Shown here piece by piece: positions 8,934 to 17,423 of a DNA stretch of 64,000 nucleotides. The DNA lies in contig NZ_GG730301.1 of the NCBI RefSeq assembly GCF_000155975.1, forward strand, positions 374,049 through 438,048, read 5' to 3'. This DNA comes from Citrobacter youngae ATCC 29220 (lineage in GTDB: Bacteria; Pseudomonadota; Gammaproteobacteria; Enterobacterales; Enterobacteriaceae). A model generated the notes under the pieces. That model was not told the DNA's origin. It saw nothing but the letters and a program-made list of their open reading frames with translations, and ran no database searches. Numbering within the stretch: position 1 is the stretch's first letter; every line of letters starts with the position of its first letter. The translations under genes were made by a program, and so were the position numbers.

Positions 8934-9911
8934 TTACTGATGGGTCTGGTAGTGGTGGGTCGCGTAAGCGAAATAACCACGCTGGCGCATCAGTTCGCGG
9001 CGCAGGTCAGGATGCGAGGTGAAGCGATCGCGACCGTGCAGCCAGAACAGGTTGTTGATCAGCAGGAATTTACCCACGGGAACCGGAACGGAAATAATGC
9101 TCTTGCTGGTTTCCAGCGCATCGGACAGGTCGCTCAGCCAGACGCCTTCTTCATAGTCTTTCGGCTGGACGAACTGGTCGATGTAGCGCATTACCGGACG
9201 ACCCTGCTGGTCAACGTCAAACACCGGGTGGAACACGTCCTTGCTGACGTTTTTGCTTGGCGGGGCGGCAAAGCGCATCGCGCGACGCGCCAGCGGATGG
9301 GTAAAGTAGCGATCCAGATGTTCCCAGTCGTCGAGGTGCAGCAGCAGCGAGTTACCGCCGGTCATGTTCTGCTCGTCGATCTTCATCATCAGCACGTAAT
9401 CGGTGATTTCTTCGAGGTAGGTTCCGTCGTTATGCAGCTCCATAACACGGTGCGGCTGGCGCAGATAGCTGTCTGAGTTATCCACGTTTTTAACCACAAA
9501 ACGTGCGTAGTATTGACCGCTCATGGCGTCAAAATTGGAGCGTCCGATCAGATGTGCGACCGCCGTCGCCAGCTTGACCATCTCTTCTGCCTGCGCCACG
9601 TCATCCACGCCAACGGCATTGATCAACAGCGCGCCTTCGGCACGATCGAGCAGCGTTTTCAGCAGCAGAGGCTGCAACTGATTGCCGCACAAATCGTCGA
9701 GGATCTTGCCGACTTTGAAACGCAGAAAGGATTTGTATTCCAGAGCCTGCACCGGCCACTGTGCAACGGCCTGCAGAAATTGTTCCGTGGTTTCGGCGGA
9801 AAAAGTCAGCTCCAGCAGACGTGGAGACTGGACTGACGGTTTCAGCGTGAAACCGCTGTAGTGCTGGGCCGGATCTTCAGCGTTCGGTTGTACGGCAGTC
9901 AGTGCGTTCAT
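8934..9911 (-). CDS. glaH: glutarate 2-hydroxylase GlaH (CsiD)
   Basis: 325 aa from the ATG at 9911, equal to E. coli CsiD. A TTG codon one position upstream is also in frame but is not needed. It is an Fe(II)/2-oxoglutarate dioxygenase: the facial triad is seen in MELHNDGTY (His-x-Asp) and in [12 protein letters not shown] (distal His), with [11 protein letters not shown] supplying the 2-oxoglutarate Arg. It hydroxylates glutarate to L-2-hydroxyglutarate, coupled to 2-oxoglutarate decarboxylation. First gene of the glaH-lhgO-gabDTP-glaR operon, induced on carbon starvation (CRP, sigma-S, Lrp in E. coli). Confidence 0.96.
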   Translation of the reverse strand: MNALTAVQPNAEDPAQHYSGFTLKPSVQSPRLLELTFSAETTEQFLQAVAQWPVQALEYKSFLRFKVGKILDDLCGNQLQPLLLKTLLDRAEGALLINAVGVDDVAQAEEMVKLATAVAHLIGRSNFDAMSGQYYARFVVKNVDNSDSYLRQPHRVMELHNDGTYLEEITDYVLMMKIDEQNMTGGNSLLLHLDDWEHLDRYFTHPLARRAMRFAAPPSKNVSKDVFHPVFDVDQQGRPVMRYIDQFVQPKDYEEGVWLSDLSDALETSKSIISVPVPVGKFLLINNLFWLHGRDRFTSHPDLRRELMRQRGYFAYATHHYQTHQ

Positions 9912-10031
9912 CAAATCGTTCCTCTCAGTAGATTGTCAGGGAGATATGGCGCAGCTCGTTTCGTAGCCATAAATTAAAAATATCTACATTTTTGAAAAAC
10001 GCGCACAGAATGAGCTTGTTTGTTTTTTATT

Positions 10032-10047
10032 TGTGATCAAAAACAAC
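10032..10047 (-). promoter_or_regulatory. candidate CRP site upstream of glaH
   Basis: TGTGATCAAAAACAAC has one perfect CRP half-site and a degenerate second half, about 125-135 bases upstream of the glaH start in an AT-rich leader. E. coli csiD is strictly CRP-dependent, so an activator site is expected here. The exact match to the E. coli site is not verified. Confidence 0.5.
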
Positions 10048-10168
10048 AATTATTTAACATTATAAAGGGTGAGGATATCTGCGAGAGGTACAGAGAGGGG
10101 GAATAATATTTTTTAAAACAAAGCGTTAGTTATTTTGTCGCTGGCGGTGAACCAGCGACGGCGACAAG

Positions 10169-10771
10169 TCAGTAACCGACTTTATAAATACGACCCGTTT
10201 GAATGCCTTCCACGCTGCGGCGATAGGCGTTGGCAACGGTGGCGGCCGGGACGCTTGCAAAACCCGGGAAGAAACCGTCATAGGCTTCGGCGGATTCACT
10301 GAGCACGGTTGGGCTAATCAGATTGATGCGCAGCCCACGGCCCAGTTCACAGGCCGCTGCGCGAACGAACCCTTCCAGACCGGCATTGATCGTTGCCGCA
10401 TTTGCCCCCTGGGCGATAGGTTCGTGAGCGATAATGCCGCTGATTAGCGTGATCGAGCCGCCATCATTCAGGTAATGCTGCCCGGTTAGGGCCAGCCGGA
10501 CCTGACCTAACAGCTTATCCTGCAAACCCTGATTAAAGTCCCGATCGGTCATGGTGGATAACGGGCCAAAGAACAGATTGCCGGTGGCGGAAACGACAGC
10601 ATCTACCCGACCGACTTTTTCAAACAATGCCTCGACACTCTCCTGCGAGGTGATATCGACCTGGTAATCCCCCTGGGTGCGACCCACCCGGATCGTTTCA
10701 TGTTTACGGCTTAATGTTTCTGTGACTGCGCGACCCACCGTACCGCTGGCACCAACAATAACGATTTTCAT
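10169..10771 (-). CDS. short-chain dehydrogenase/reductase
   Basis: 200 aa from the ATG at 10771, which has a strong RBS (GGAGGT, about 5 bases away). A GTG two codons upstream overlaps that RBS and is rejected. It begins MKIVIVGASGTVGRAV, the Rossmann nucleotide-binding motif. It is a small SDR whose catalytic Tyr-x-x-x-Lys is not obvious: SGIIAHEPIAQGANAATINAG occupies that region, so it may be an atypical SDR. Substrate unknown. It is divergent from a LysR regulator 98 bases away, the usual arrangement for a regulator and its target. Confidence 0.8.
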   Translation of the reverse strand: MKIVIVGASGTVGRAVTETLSRKHETIRVGRTQGDYQVDITSQESVEALFEKVGRVDAVVSATGNLFFGPLSTMTDRDFNQGLQDKLLGQVRLALTGQHYLNDGGSITLISGIIAHEPIAQGANAATINAGLEGFVRAAACELGRGLRINLISPTVLSESAEAYDGFFPGFASVPAATVANAYRRSVEGIQTGRIYKVGY

Positions 10772-10869
10772 AACCACCTCCGCAATAGTGTGAGCCGCTA
10801 TTCTTTAATGAAAATGAAATCGGATAAACTGGCTAAAAGTTAGATGATTACTAACCAGGAGTTTGCAAT

Positions 10870-11760
10870 ATGGATAAGCTGCGCGGCATGGAAACGTTTA
10901 TCGCGGTGGTAGAGAGCGGGAGCTTTACCAGCGCGGCAACGCGACTGGAGATGTCTGCGGTGATGGTGGGGAAATATATCACCCAGCTTGAAGCGCAACT
11001 CGGCACGCGCCTGCTGGAGCGCAACACGCGCCGCCAGAGTCTGACCGATGCCGGTCGGGTCTATTTTGAGGAAGCCCGTCGCGTGCTGGAACAGGTGTCG
11101 ATAGCCGAACGTTCGGTTGAGCGCCTGCGGCTGGCTCCTGCGGGGACGCTGCGCATTAGCGCGCCTACCTCCTTTGGCGCCTGCGTGATCTCGCCGCTGG
11201 CCGCTACGTTTTTACAGGCCTGGCCGGAGGTCCGCATTGAGCTGGATCTGACCAACCGGATGGTCGATCTGGTGAATGAAGGCGTCGATCTGGCGATCCG
11301 CATTGGCGATATCCATCAGACTGATGTGGTGGCGAAATATCTGTGTCCGTACCGTATGGCGATTTGCGCGTCACCGGATTATCTTGCCCGGCACGGCACA
11401 CCACGAACGCCCGCGGATCTGGTGGATCATTTGTGCCTGTCCCACACGGTGTGGACGGCCCGCAACGAATGGATGCTACCGGGTGCGGCGGGCGAAGTCA
11501 GGTGGAAGCGCGATGCGATCCTGCGCTGTAACGATGGTCATGGCCTGCGTATGGCGGCAGTGGCGGGGGCGGGGCTGCTGTTACAACCGGAGGTGCTGCT
11601 GGCGGAAGAGTTGGCGACCGGCAGGCTGGTGCGGGTGCTGGAGGCGTTTACGCCGCAGCCGCGACCCATTCATCTGCTGTGGCGGCAAGATTTGCGCGCG
11701 TTGCCGAAACTGACGCGGTTTGTCGGGCACGTTCTTAGTGCGGTTCAGGAATTAAGATGA
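10870..11760 (+). CDS. LysR-family transcriptional regulator
   Basis: 296 aa. The N-terminal winged HTH (residues 1-60) contains METFIAVVESGSFTSAATRL and LGTRLLERNTRRQSLTDAG, and a periplasmic-binding-like effector domain occupies about 90-290. It belongs to the large AaeR/DmlR-like group. It is divergent from the SDR gene and probably controls it. It ends one base before a hairpin shared with convergent tctA. The effector cannot be told from sequence. Confidence 0.88.
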   Translation: MDKLRGMETFIAVVESGSFTSAATRLEMSAVMVGKYITQLEAQLGTRLLERNTRRQSLTDAGRVYFEEARRVLEQVSIAERSVERLRLAPAGTLRISAPTSFGACVISPLAATFLQAWPEVRIELDLTNRMVDLVNEGVDLAIRIGDIHQTDVVAKYLCPYRMAICASPDYLARHGTPRTPADLVDHLCLSHTVWTARNEWMLPGAAGEVRWKRDAILRCNDGHGLRMAAVAGAGLLLQPEVLLAEELATGRLVRVLEAFTPQPRPIHLLWRQDLRALPKLTRFVGHVLSAVQELR

Positions 11761-11792
11761 AAATGCCGGATGGCGATGCCCATCCGGCATTT
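11761..11792. terminator. hairpin between convergent lysR and tctA
   Basis: Perfect 13-bp arms (AAATGCCGGATGG / CCATCCGGCATTT) with a 6-base loop, ending in a T-run. It is REP-like in sequence and sits exactly between two convergent stop codons. Likely a bidirectional terminator. Confidence 0.8.
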
Positions 11793-11794
11793 TA

Positions 11795-13309
11795 CTAGCC
11801 GATATCCACCTGCGGTTTGTTATTACGTTTACGGATCATGCGCAGCACCGGCGGGATCACGATAACCAGTACCGCCATCACCAGTAGCACTTTCGCTACG
11901 CCGCTGGCCCACAGAATATCCATGCTGCCGTTACTGATAGACAGCGCGCGGCGCAGATTCTGCTCCAGCATTTCTCCCAGTACGAAGCCTAAAATCAATG
12001 GCGACATCGGGAAATGCATCTTACGCAATATGTAGCCCAGTACGCCGAGGGCGACCATCAGCACCAGATCGAAAGTGGTGCTGTGAACGGCGTACACGCC
12101 AACCGCCGAAACTGCCGCGATAGCCGGTACTAAAAACCACAGCGGGATGGTCAGCATACGAGTGAACAGGCCGATCAGCGGGATGTTCATCACCAGCAGC
12201 ATCACGTTGGCGATCAGCAGCGCCGCGATCAGCCCCCAGACGATATCCGGCTGCTCGGTAAACATCGCCGGGCCAGGCGTGATGTTGTACAGCGTCAGCG
12301 CGCCCATCATCACCGCCGTGGTGCCGGAACCCGGAACGCCGAGCGTCAGCATTGGGATAAACGAGCCGCAGGCAGAGGCATTATTAGCCGCTTCAGGCGC
12401 CGCCACGCCGCGAATATCACCCTTGCCGAAGCTGTCGCTGTTGCCGCTGAGCTTTTTCTCGGTCATGTAGGTGATAGCGCTGGCAATGGTGGCCCCGGCG
12501 CCAGGCAGGACGCCGACGAAAAAGCCAATCACCGATGAACGCAGGGTTGCGCCTACGCACTGCGCGCCTTCTTTGGCGTTGAACAACATGCGGCCTGTTT
12601 TACGCACCAGCGTCTGGCCGCTGCTGGTATGTTCCAGCATTAACAGTATTTCTGAGACAGAGAACAGCCCAATCACCACCACGATAAACTGCACGCCGTC
12701 GGAGAGATGGACGCTGTCAAAGGTAAAGCGATAAACCCCGGTGTTGGCATCTACGCCGACGGTCGCAAGGCCGAGACCGATGAGCGCTGCCAGAAATGAT
12801 TTCAGCGGATTTTGCGCCATCATGCTGCCGAGGCAGGCAATGGCAAAAACCATCAAGGCAAAGTATTCAGCCGGACCGAAGGCCAGCGACCATTGGGCTA
12901 ACGCCGGGGCAAACAGAATGATGCCGCCGATAGCGATAAGCGAACCAAAGAATGAACTGACCGCGGAGATTGAGAGCGCGACGCCGCCGCGCCCTTGCTG
13001 CGCCATCGGGTAGCCATCCAGCGCGGTCATAATCGCCGCCGCATCGCCGGGCACGTTCAGCAGGATCGAGGAGATACGCCCGCCGTATTCACAACCAATG
13101 TAGACCGTCGCCAGCAGGATCAGCGCAGATTCAGCCGGCAGGTGCAAAGCGAAAGCCAGCGGCAGCAGGATCGCCACGCCGTTAATCGGCCCAAGGCCGG
13201 GCAGCAGCCCGACGATGGTGCCGACAAAACAGCCAATCAAGGCGATGACCAGGTTTTCCGGCGTCATCGCCACCGCGAAACCCTGAGAAAGATAAATCCA
13301 GGTATCCAT
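11795..13309 (-). CDS. tctA: tripartite tricarboxylate transporter large membrane subunit TctA
   Basis: 504 aa from the ATG at 13309 (MDTWIYLSQGFAVAMTPEN), the same length as Salmonella TctA. Upstream in-frame codons would run into tctB and are not used. It is a polytopic inner-membrane protein of about 12 helices with the family motif GLLPGLGPINGVAILLPL in the first part and a related GVLPGAGATIASAITY in the second, reflecting the internal repeat. With TctB it forms the secondary transporter for citrate/tricarballylate fed by TctC. Confidence 0.95.
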   Translation of the reverse strand: MDTWIYLSQGFAVAMTPENLVIALIGCFVGTIVGLLPGLGPINGVAILLPLAFALHLPAESALILLATVYIGCEYGGRISSILLNVPGDAAAIMTALDGYPMAQQGRGGVALSISAVSSFFGSLIAIGGIILFAPALAQWSLAFGPAEYFALMVFAIACLGSMMAQNPLKSFLAALIGLGLATVGVDANTGVYRFTFDSVHLSDGVQFIVVVIGLFSVSEILLMLEHTSSGQTLVRKTGRMLFNAKEGAQCVGATLRSSVIGFFVGVLPGAGATIASAITYMTEKKLSGNSDSFGKGDIRGVAAPEAANNASACGSFIPMLTLGVPGSGTTAVMMGALTLYNITPGPAMFTEQPDIVWGLIAALLIANVMLLVMNIPLIGLFTRMLTIPLWFLVPAIAAVSAVGVYAVHSTTFDLVLMVALGVLGYILRKMHFPMSPLILGFVLGEMLEQNLRRALSISNGSMDILWASGVAKVLLVMAVLVIVIPPVLRMIRKRNNKPQVDIG

Positions 13310-13319
13310 CGTTTCTCCG

Positions 13320-13754
13320 TTAACCCAGCCAGGCGCCGAGTGGTAAGGTGACGTCAAGCAGCCGGTCGAAGGCATACCACAACAGAATGCCGAGCACCGC
13401 GCCGGAAATACCCGCAGCCGGAATGGTTGCGCCGAACAGCATGCCAATCACCACGGTGAGAATGGCGGTGGCGATGGGAAAACCGAGCCATTCGAAACCC
13501 CAGGCGTACATCAACAGAACAATCACCATCGCGAGCAGCTTTTGCAGCACGTGGCGGCGTGGCCAACTGATGGTGTCCGGATGGCGCAACAGCAGCGCCA
13601 CGGCGCATACCAGCATCAGGCTGATAATGCCAAGCGGAAAGGGACGCGGCCCAACCGGCTCATAGCTGTATTCGCTGGTGATTTGCCAGGCCACGAACAG
13701 CCCGGCTATACAGAGCAACAGCCAGATACCTGCAAAAATACGATCGCTCATCAT
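13320..13754 (-). CDS. tctB: tripartite tricarboxylate transporter small membrane subunit TctB
   Basis: 144 aa, as in Salmonella TctB, with four predicted membrane helices (for example IFAGIWLLLCIAGLFVAW and LLAMVIVLLMYAWGFEWLGF). Its role in the TTT family is analogous to the small DctQ subunit of TRAP transporters. It lies between tctC and tctA with gaps of 14 and 10 bases, so the three are co-transcribed. Confidence 0.93.
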   Translation of the reverse strand: MMSDRIFAGIWLLLCIAGLFVAWQITSEYSYEPVGPRPFPLGIISLMLVCAVALLLRHPDTISWPRRHVLQKLLAMVIVLLMYAWGFEWLGFPIATAILTVVIGMLFGATIPAAGISGAVLGILLWYAFDRLLDVTLPLGAWLG

Positions 13755-13768
13755 CTTTGCCTCTGCGC

Positions 13769-14746
13769 TTATTTCGCCAGACCGAAGGCTTTCGCCTGCT
13801 CACGATAATCGGTAACCTGTTTTTTCACGTACTCGTCGAGCTGCTTACCGCTCATGTTGAATTCGAACAGGCCGCGGAGATCGCGCTGCTTTTTAAATTC
13901 ATCGGTCTGCTGGAGTTTGTTAAAGGTATCAACCCACCACTGATATTCGGCATCGCTGACTTTGGGTCCAACGTAGAAGCCGCGAATGATCGGCCACACC
14001 AGGTCATAACCCTGCTCTTTGGCGGTTGGCACATTGGCTAACTGGCCCGGCAGACGCTCTTCAGAGAACACCGCGAGCACGCGGATTTTGTCGCCGCTGA
14101 GATACGGCACCATCTCACTGAGATCGCCGGAAACCACCTGCACGTGATTGCCCATCAGCGCGGTAACCGGTTCGCCGCCGCCCTCAAAGGCCACATAGCG
14201 CATCTTGTGCGGATCGACGTTGGCTTTTTGCGCCAGCAGCGCCGACTTCATCCAGTCCTGGCTACCGATAGACGCGCCTGCGCCAATGACCACGCTGTTA
14301 GGATCTTTCTCCATCGCCGTCAGCAGATCTTTCAGCGTTTTCCACGGTGAGTCCTGGCGTACGGCGATCATGCCGTAGTCGGTGCCTACGCTTGCCAGCC
14401 AGCGCACATCATCCACGCCATAGCGACCAAATTTGCCCTGCGACAGATTCAGCAGGGAGCCGCCGGAGAAGGCCACTACGGTTCCCGCTTCAGCCGGGCG
14501 TTGAGCGACGATCGCGTTATAGGCCACGGCGCCAACGCCGCCGGGCATGTAGGTTACGCGCATCGGTTTTTCGATAGCGCCGGTTTCCATCATGCTCACC
14601 TGAATCAGCTTACAGGTGAGATCGAAACCACCGCCGGGTTTCGCCGGGGCGATACATTCGGTGCGCGATGGCGCTTCTTGGGCCAGAACAGAGGTACTCA
14701 TCAATAAAATGCTTGCAGTAAGGGTACGAAGTAACTGTTTTTTCAT
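13769..14746 (-). CDS. tctC: tricarboxylate-binding periplasmic protein TctC
   Basis: 325 aa with a Sec signal peptide (MKKQLLRTLTASILLMSTSVLAQ, cut after ALA or LAQ). The mature protein begins with the TTT-family ligand segment CIAPAKPGGGFDLTC. It captures tricarboxylates in the periplasm and delivers them to TctAB. First gene of tctCBA, divergent from tctDE across 153 bases. Confidence 0.94.
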   Translation of the reverse strand: MKKQLLRTLTASILLMSTSVLAQEAPSRTECIAPAKPGGGFDLTCKLIQVSMMETGAIEKPMRVTYMPGGVGAVAYNAIVAQRPAEAGTVVAFSGGSLLNLSQGKFGRYGVDDVRWLASVGTDYGMIAVRQDSPWKTLKDLLTAMEKDPNSVVIGAGASIGSQDWMKSALLAQKANVDPHKMRYVAFEGGGEPVTALMGNHVQVVSGDLSEMVPYLSGDKIRVLAVFSEERLPGQLANVPTAKEQGYDLVWPIIRGFYVGPKVSDAEYQWWVDTFNKLQQTDEFKKQRDLRGLFEFNMSGKQLDEYVKKQVTDYREQAKAFGLAK

Positions 14747-14853
14747 TGTTTATCCTCACGCCGGAAAACCGGATTTTCGGGTACGGAAGAAGATTTTTGT
14801 GATTATGTGAGCCGATGTGTAGCAGTTCGGTTGCGTGATTGTTAAAACATTAA

Positions 14854-14873
14854 CCTTTCAATTCCCTTTCAAT
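14854..14873 (+). promoter_or_regulatory. candidate TctD-binding direct repeat
   Basis: The 9-mer CCTTTCAAT occurs twice with an 11-bp offset (14854-14862 and 14865-14873) in the tctC-tctD intergenic region. Tandem direct repeats one helical turn apart are the normal target of OmpR-family regulators such as TctD. A small palindrome GTTAA-AACA-TTAAC (14841-14854) abuts it. Confidence 0.5.
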
Positions 14874-14899
14874 GCGGCAGAAACTTTACAGGATGTGAT

Positions 14900-15574
14900 A
14901 TGCGTCTCTTATTAGCGGAAGATAACCGTGAGTTAGCTCACTGGCTGGAGAAAGCGCTGGTGCAAAACGGTTTTGCCGTCGACTGCGTTTTTGATGGTCT
15001 GGCGGCCGACCATCTTTTACATAGCGAAACGTACGCGCTGGCGGTGCTGGATATCAACATGCCGGGGCTGGACGGTCTTGAAGTCGTTCAGCGACTGCGC
15101 AAGCGTGGGCAGACGCTGCCTGTTCTGCTGTTGACGGCGCGCAGCGCGGTGGCCGACAGGGTGAAAGGGTTAAACGTCGGGGCCGATGATTATCTGGCAA
15201 AACCGTTTGAAATCGAGGAGCTGGATGCCCGGCTGCGGGCGTTGCTACGTCGCAGCGCGGGGCAGGTGCAAGGCATACAGCAGCTGGGGGAGCTGGCGTT
15301 TCACGATGAAGGCTATTTTCTGTTACAAGGACAGCCGTTGGCGCTTACGCCGCGTGAACAGGCCCTGCTGACGGTGCTGATGTACCGTCGCCTGCGTCCG
15401 GTTTCGCGCCAGCAGTTGTTTGAACAGGTTTTCAGTCTAAGCGATGAGGTCAGCCCTGAAAGTATCGAGCTGTACATCCATCGTCTGCGTAAAAAACTTC
15501 AGGGAAGCGATGTGCGCATCGCCACGCTGCGTGGGCTGGGCTATGTGCTGGAGCGTAGCGATGAGGTGGGTTAA
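14900..15574 (+). CDS. tctD: OmpR-family response regulator TctD
   Basis: 224 aa. The receiver domain (1-115) has acidic pair AEDN, phospho-acceptor Asp in VLDINMPG (residue 51) and Lys in DYLAKPFE. The C-terminal winged helix (about 125-220) has LTPREQALLTVL and VYIHRLRKKL-type DNA-binding features. It activates tctCBA on tricarboxylates in Salmonella (literature knowledge). It overlaps tctE by 14 bases, indicating translational coupling. Confidence 0.94.
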   Translation: MRLLLAEDNRELAHWLEKALVQNGFAVDCVFDGLAADHLLHSETYALAVLDINMPGLDGLEVVQRLRKRGQTLPVLLLTARSAVADRVKGLNVGADDYLAKPFEIEELDARLRALLRRSAGQVQGIQQLGELAFHDEGYFLLQGQPLALTPREQALLTVLMYRRLRPVSRQQLFEQVFSLSDEVSPESIELYIHRLRKKLQGSDVRIATLRGLGYVLERSDEVG

Positions 15575-16973
15575 GCCACAGTCGTTGTATTCGCAGTTGC
15601 TGATGTTTCTGGGCCTGCCGCTGCTGCTGCTGTGGGGGCTGTCGGCGTTTAACAGCTATGTCAGCGCATTACAGGCGGCGACGCAGGCGTATGACCGGAC
15701 GCTACTCTCCTCCGCCAGAACCGTCTCCGAGCGGTTAGTGGTCCGTGATAAAAGGCTGGAAGTGAATGTGCCGTGGGTGGTGCTGGACAGTTTTGAACTG
15801 AATATGAATGACAGGCTGTATTACAAGGTGGTCGATCCGGCGGGGAAGGTGATCTCAGGTTATGACGATCTTCCTGCGATGCCGCCTTCAACCTCGCGCA
15901 CGCGGCTGTATCCGGCGCTGGCGTGGTTCTATCACACCGAATATCGCGGTGAGGCAATCCGCGTGGCGCGTCTTCTCCAGCCTGTTAATGAGGGGGGAAT
16001 TGTCGGCATGGCGGAGATTTATGTCGCCGAAACGCTGCAATCGCGGCGCTATCTGGCACGACAGCTGCTATTTTCCTCGTGGGTTTCGCAAGGGTTGCTG
16101 GTGATGCTGACGCTGGTGCTGGTTGGCTGGCTGCTGCGTCGGGTGTTACGTCCGATGCGCCAGTTGTCATCGCTGATGGTGCGTCGTGAGCCTGGGCTGC
16201 TGACGCCGTTGCCGGAGCTGTTGCCGTGGTCGGAAACCCGTCTGCTGATTGTGGCATTCAACCGCTACCTGGACCGACTGCGCGGCCTTATCTCTCGTCA
16301 GGAGCGCTTCAGCGCCGACGCTTCCCACCAGCTCAAAACGCCATTGGCGGTCCTGAAAACCCAGGCGGCGGTAGCCCTCGCCAGCCCGCAGCCTCGGCAG
16401 TGGTATGAGAGTCTACAGGCCATGAGCGTGACGTTGGATAACACGATTCAACTGACGGAAAGGCTGCTTCAGCTATCGGCTGTGAAACGCAAAGAGCAGG
16501 AAGAGAAGCACTTCACGCCGGTTAATTTGTATGAGGTGGTGCAAAGCAGCTGTTTTACCCGGCTGGCGCAGGCGCGCAGTAAAGCCATCGATCTCGGCTA
16601 TGAAGGGGAACAGGACGCGGTGTGGATTGAGGGCGATGAAGTCCTGCTCGGCGAACTGTGCGGGAATCTACTGGATAACGCCCTGAAATATACGCCGCCT
16701 CACGGGGTGGTGACTGCCCGGCTGCTGCGCGAAGGAGAGGCCGTAGTGCTGCTGATTGAGGATAGTGGGCCAGGTATAGATGACCAGATGGTTCATCAGG
16801 CGATGCTACCGTTTCATCGACTCGATAACGTTGGTAATGTCCCCGGCGCCGGGATCGGTCTGGCGCTGGTTAACGACATTGCTCGTTTACACCGTACACA
16901 TCCACAGCTCGCACGCAGTGAAACATTAGGTGGGCTAAGCGTGCGGGTGCGTTTTTTAAGCGTTGCAGTCTGA
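15561..16973 (+). CDS. tctE: sensor histidine kinase TctE
   Basis: 470 aa from the ATG at 15561 (MRWVKPQSLYSQLLMFLGLP), matching Salmonella TctE (471). An N-terminal membrane helix, a periplasmic domain of about 130 residues, and a second membrane helix (SQGLLVMLTLVLVGWLL) are followed by the H-box FSADASHQLKTPLAVLKT, the N-box LLDNALKYTPP and the G-boxes DSGPGI and GAGIGLAL. It senses external tricarboxylates and phosphorylates TctD. Upstream in-frame codons lie inside tctD and are rejected. Confidence 0.94.
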   Translation: MRWVKPQSLYSQLLMFLGLPLLLLWGLSAFNSYVSALQAATQAYDRTLLSSARTVSERLVVRDKRLEVNVPWVVLDSFELNMNDRLYYKVVDPAGKVISGYDDLPAMPPSTSRTRLYPALAWFYHTEYRGEAIRVARLLQPVNEGGIVGMAEIYVAETLQSRRYLARQLLFSSWVSQGLLVMLTLVLVGWLLRRVLRPMRQLSSLMVRREPGLLTPLPELLPWSETRLLIVAFNRYLDRLRGLISRQERFSADASHQLKTPLAVLKTQAAVALASPQPRQWYESLQAMSVTLDNTIQLTERLLQLSAVKRKEQEEKHFTPVNLYEVVQSSCFTRLAQARSKAIDLGYEGEQDAVWIEGDEVLLGELCGNLLDNALKYTPPHGVVTARLLREGEAVVLLIEDSGPGIDDQMVHQAMLPFHRLDNVGNVPGAGIGLALVNDIARLHRTHPQLARSETLGGLSVRVRFLSVAV

Positions 16974-17423
16974 TGTATTTTTTATGGTGATGTTTAATTA
17001 TTAAATATAATTTAAAGTAATTAATTGCGGGATTATTGTGGTGTGCAATATCGCTATTACTTGGTTTTATTTGAATTGCCGTATTTAGCCGCAACGAATG
17101 GGGGATTCGGCGCCGCGCAAACAAAACTAATGGGGTATTTATCATACATAAAATGTGTTTGCATAGACCATGAGTTGTTAACTGTCAATGATGATTTTGT
17201 TGTGAAAAGACATCTTTTTTGGTTGCACGCCAAAAGTTTTTATTGTATTTATTCATTTTAAAATCATTGAGTTACGTTTGTGTTATGGATTTTAATCACA
17301 TTAATAAACATTATTTTTTACATTTACTGACAATAGGTCATTGCGTTTTTTAGTCTTGTGATATAATTAGCAACATGAAATGAGAAAAAAATAATTAAAT
17401 ATCAATAGATAATGGGCTGAGAT
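16974..17423. promoter_or_regulatory. AT-rich leader of the exopolysaccharide operon
   Basis: 450 bases without a gene, changing sharply from the GC-rich tctE to AT-rich DNA. This marks the left edge of the acquired interval. I saw no JUMPstart element and no attachment-site duplication. The only clear signal is the extended -10 promoter near its right end. Confidence 0.55.
17338..17367 (+). promoter_or_regulatory. extended -10 promoter of the exopolysaccharide operon
   Basis: TGATATAAT at 17359-17367 is a perfect extended -10 (TGn-TATAAT). A weak TCATTG -35 lies at 17338-17343 with an 18-base spacer. Predicted transcription starts near 17374, leaving a leader of about 50 bases before the first gene. 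Confidence 0.6.

Noticed and set aside
8915-8980. N-terminal extension of LhgO
   Set aside because: The first 22 codons overlap the end of glaH and are not in E. coli LhgO; the ATG at 8914 has a proper ribosome site.
13310-13447. 46-codon N-terminal extension of TctA
   Set aside because: It overlaps tctB, and the ATG at 13309 gives exactly the known family start.
16974-17423. JUMPstart/ops element before the EPS operon
   Set aside because: No match to the ops core could be found in the leader.
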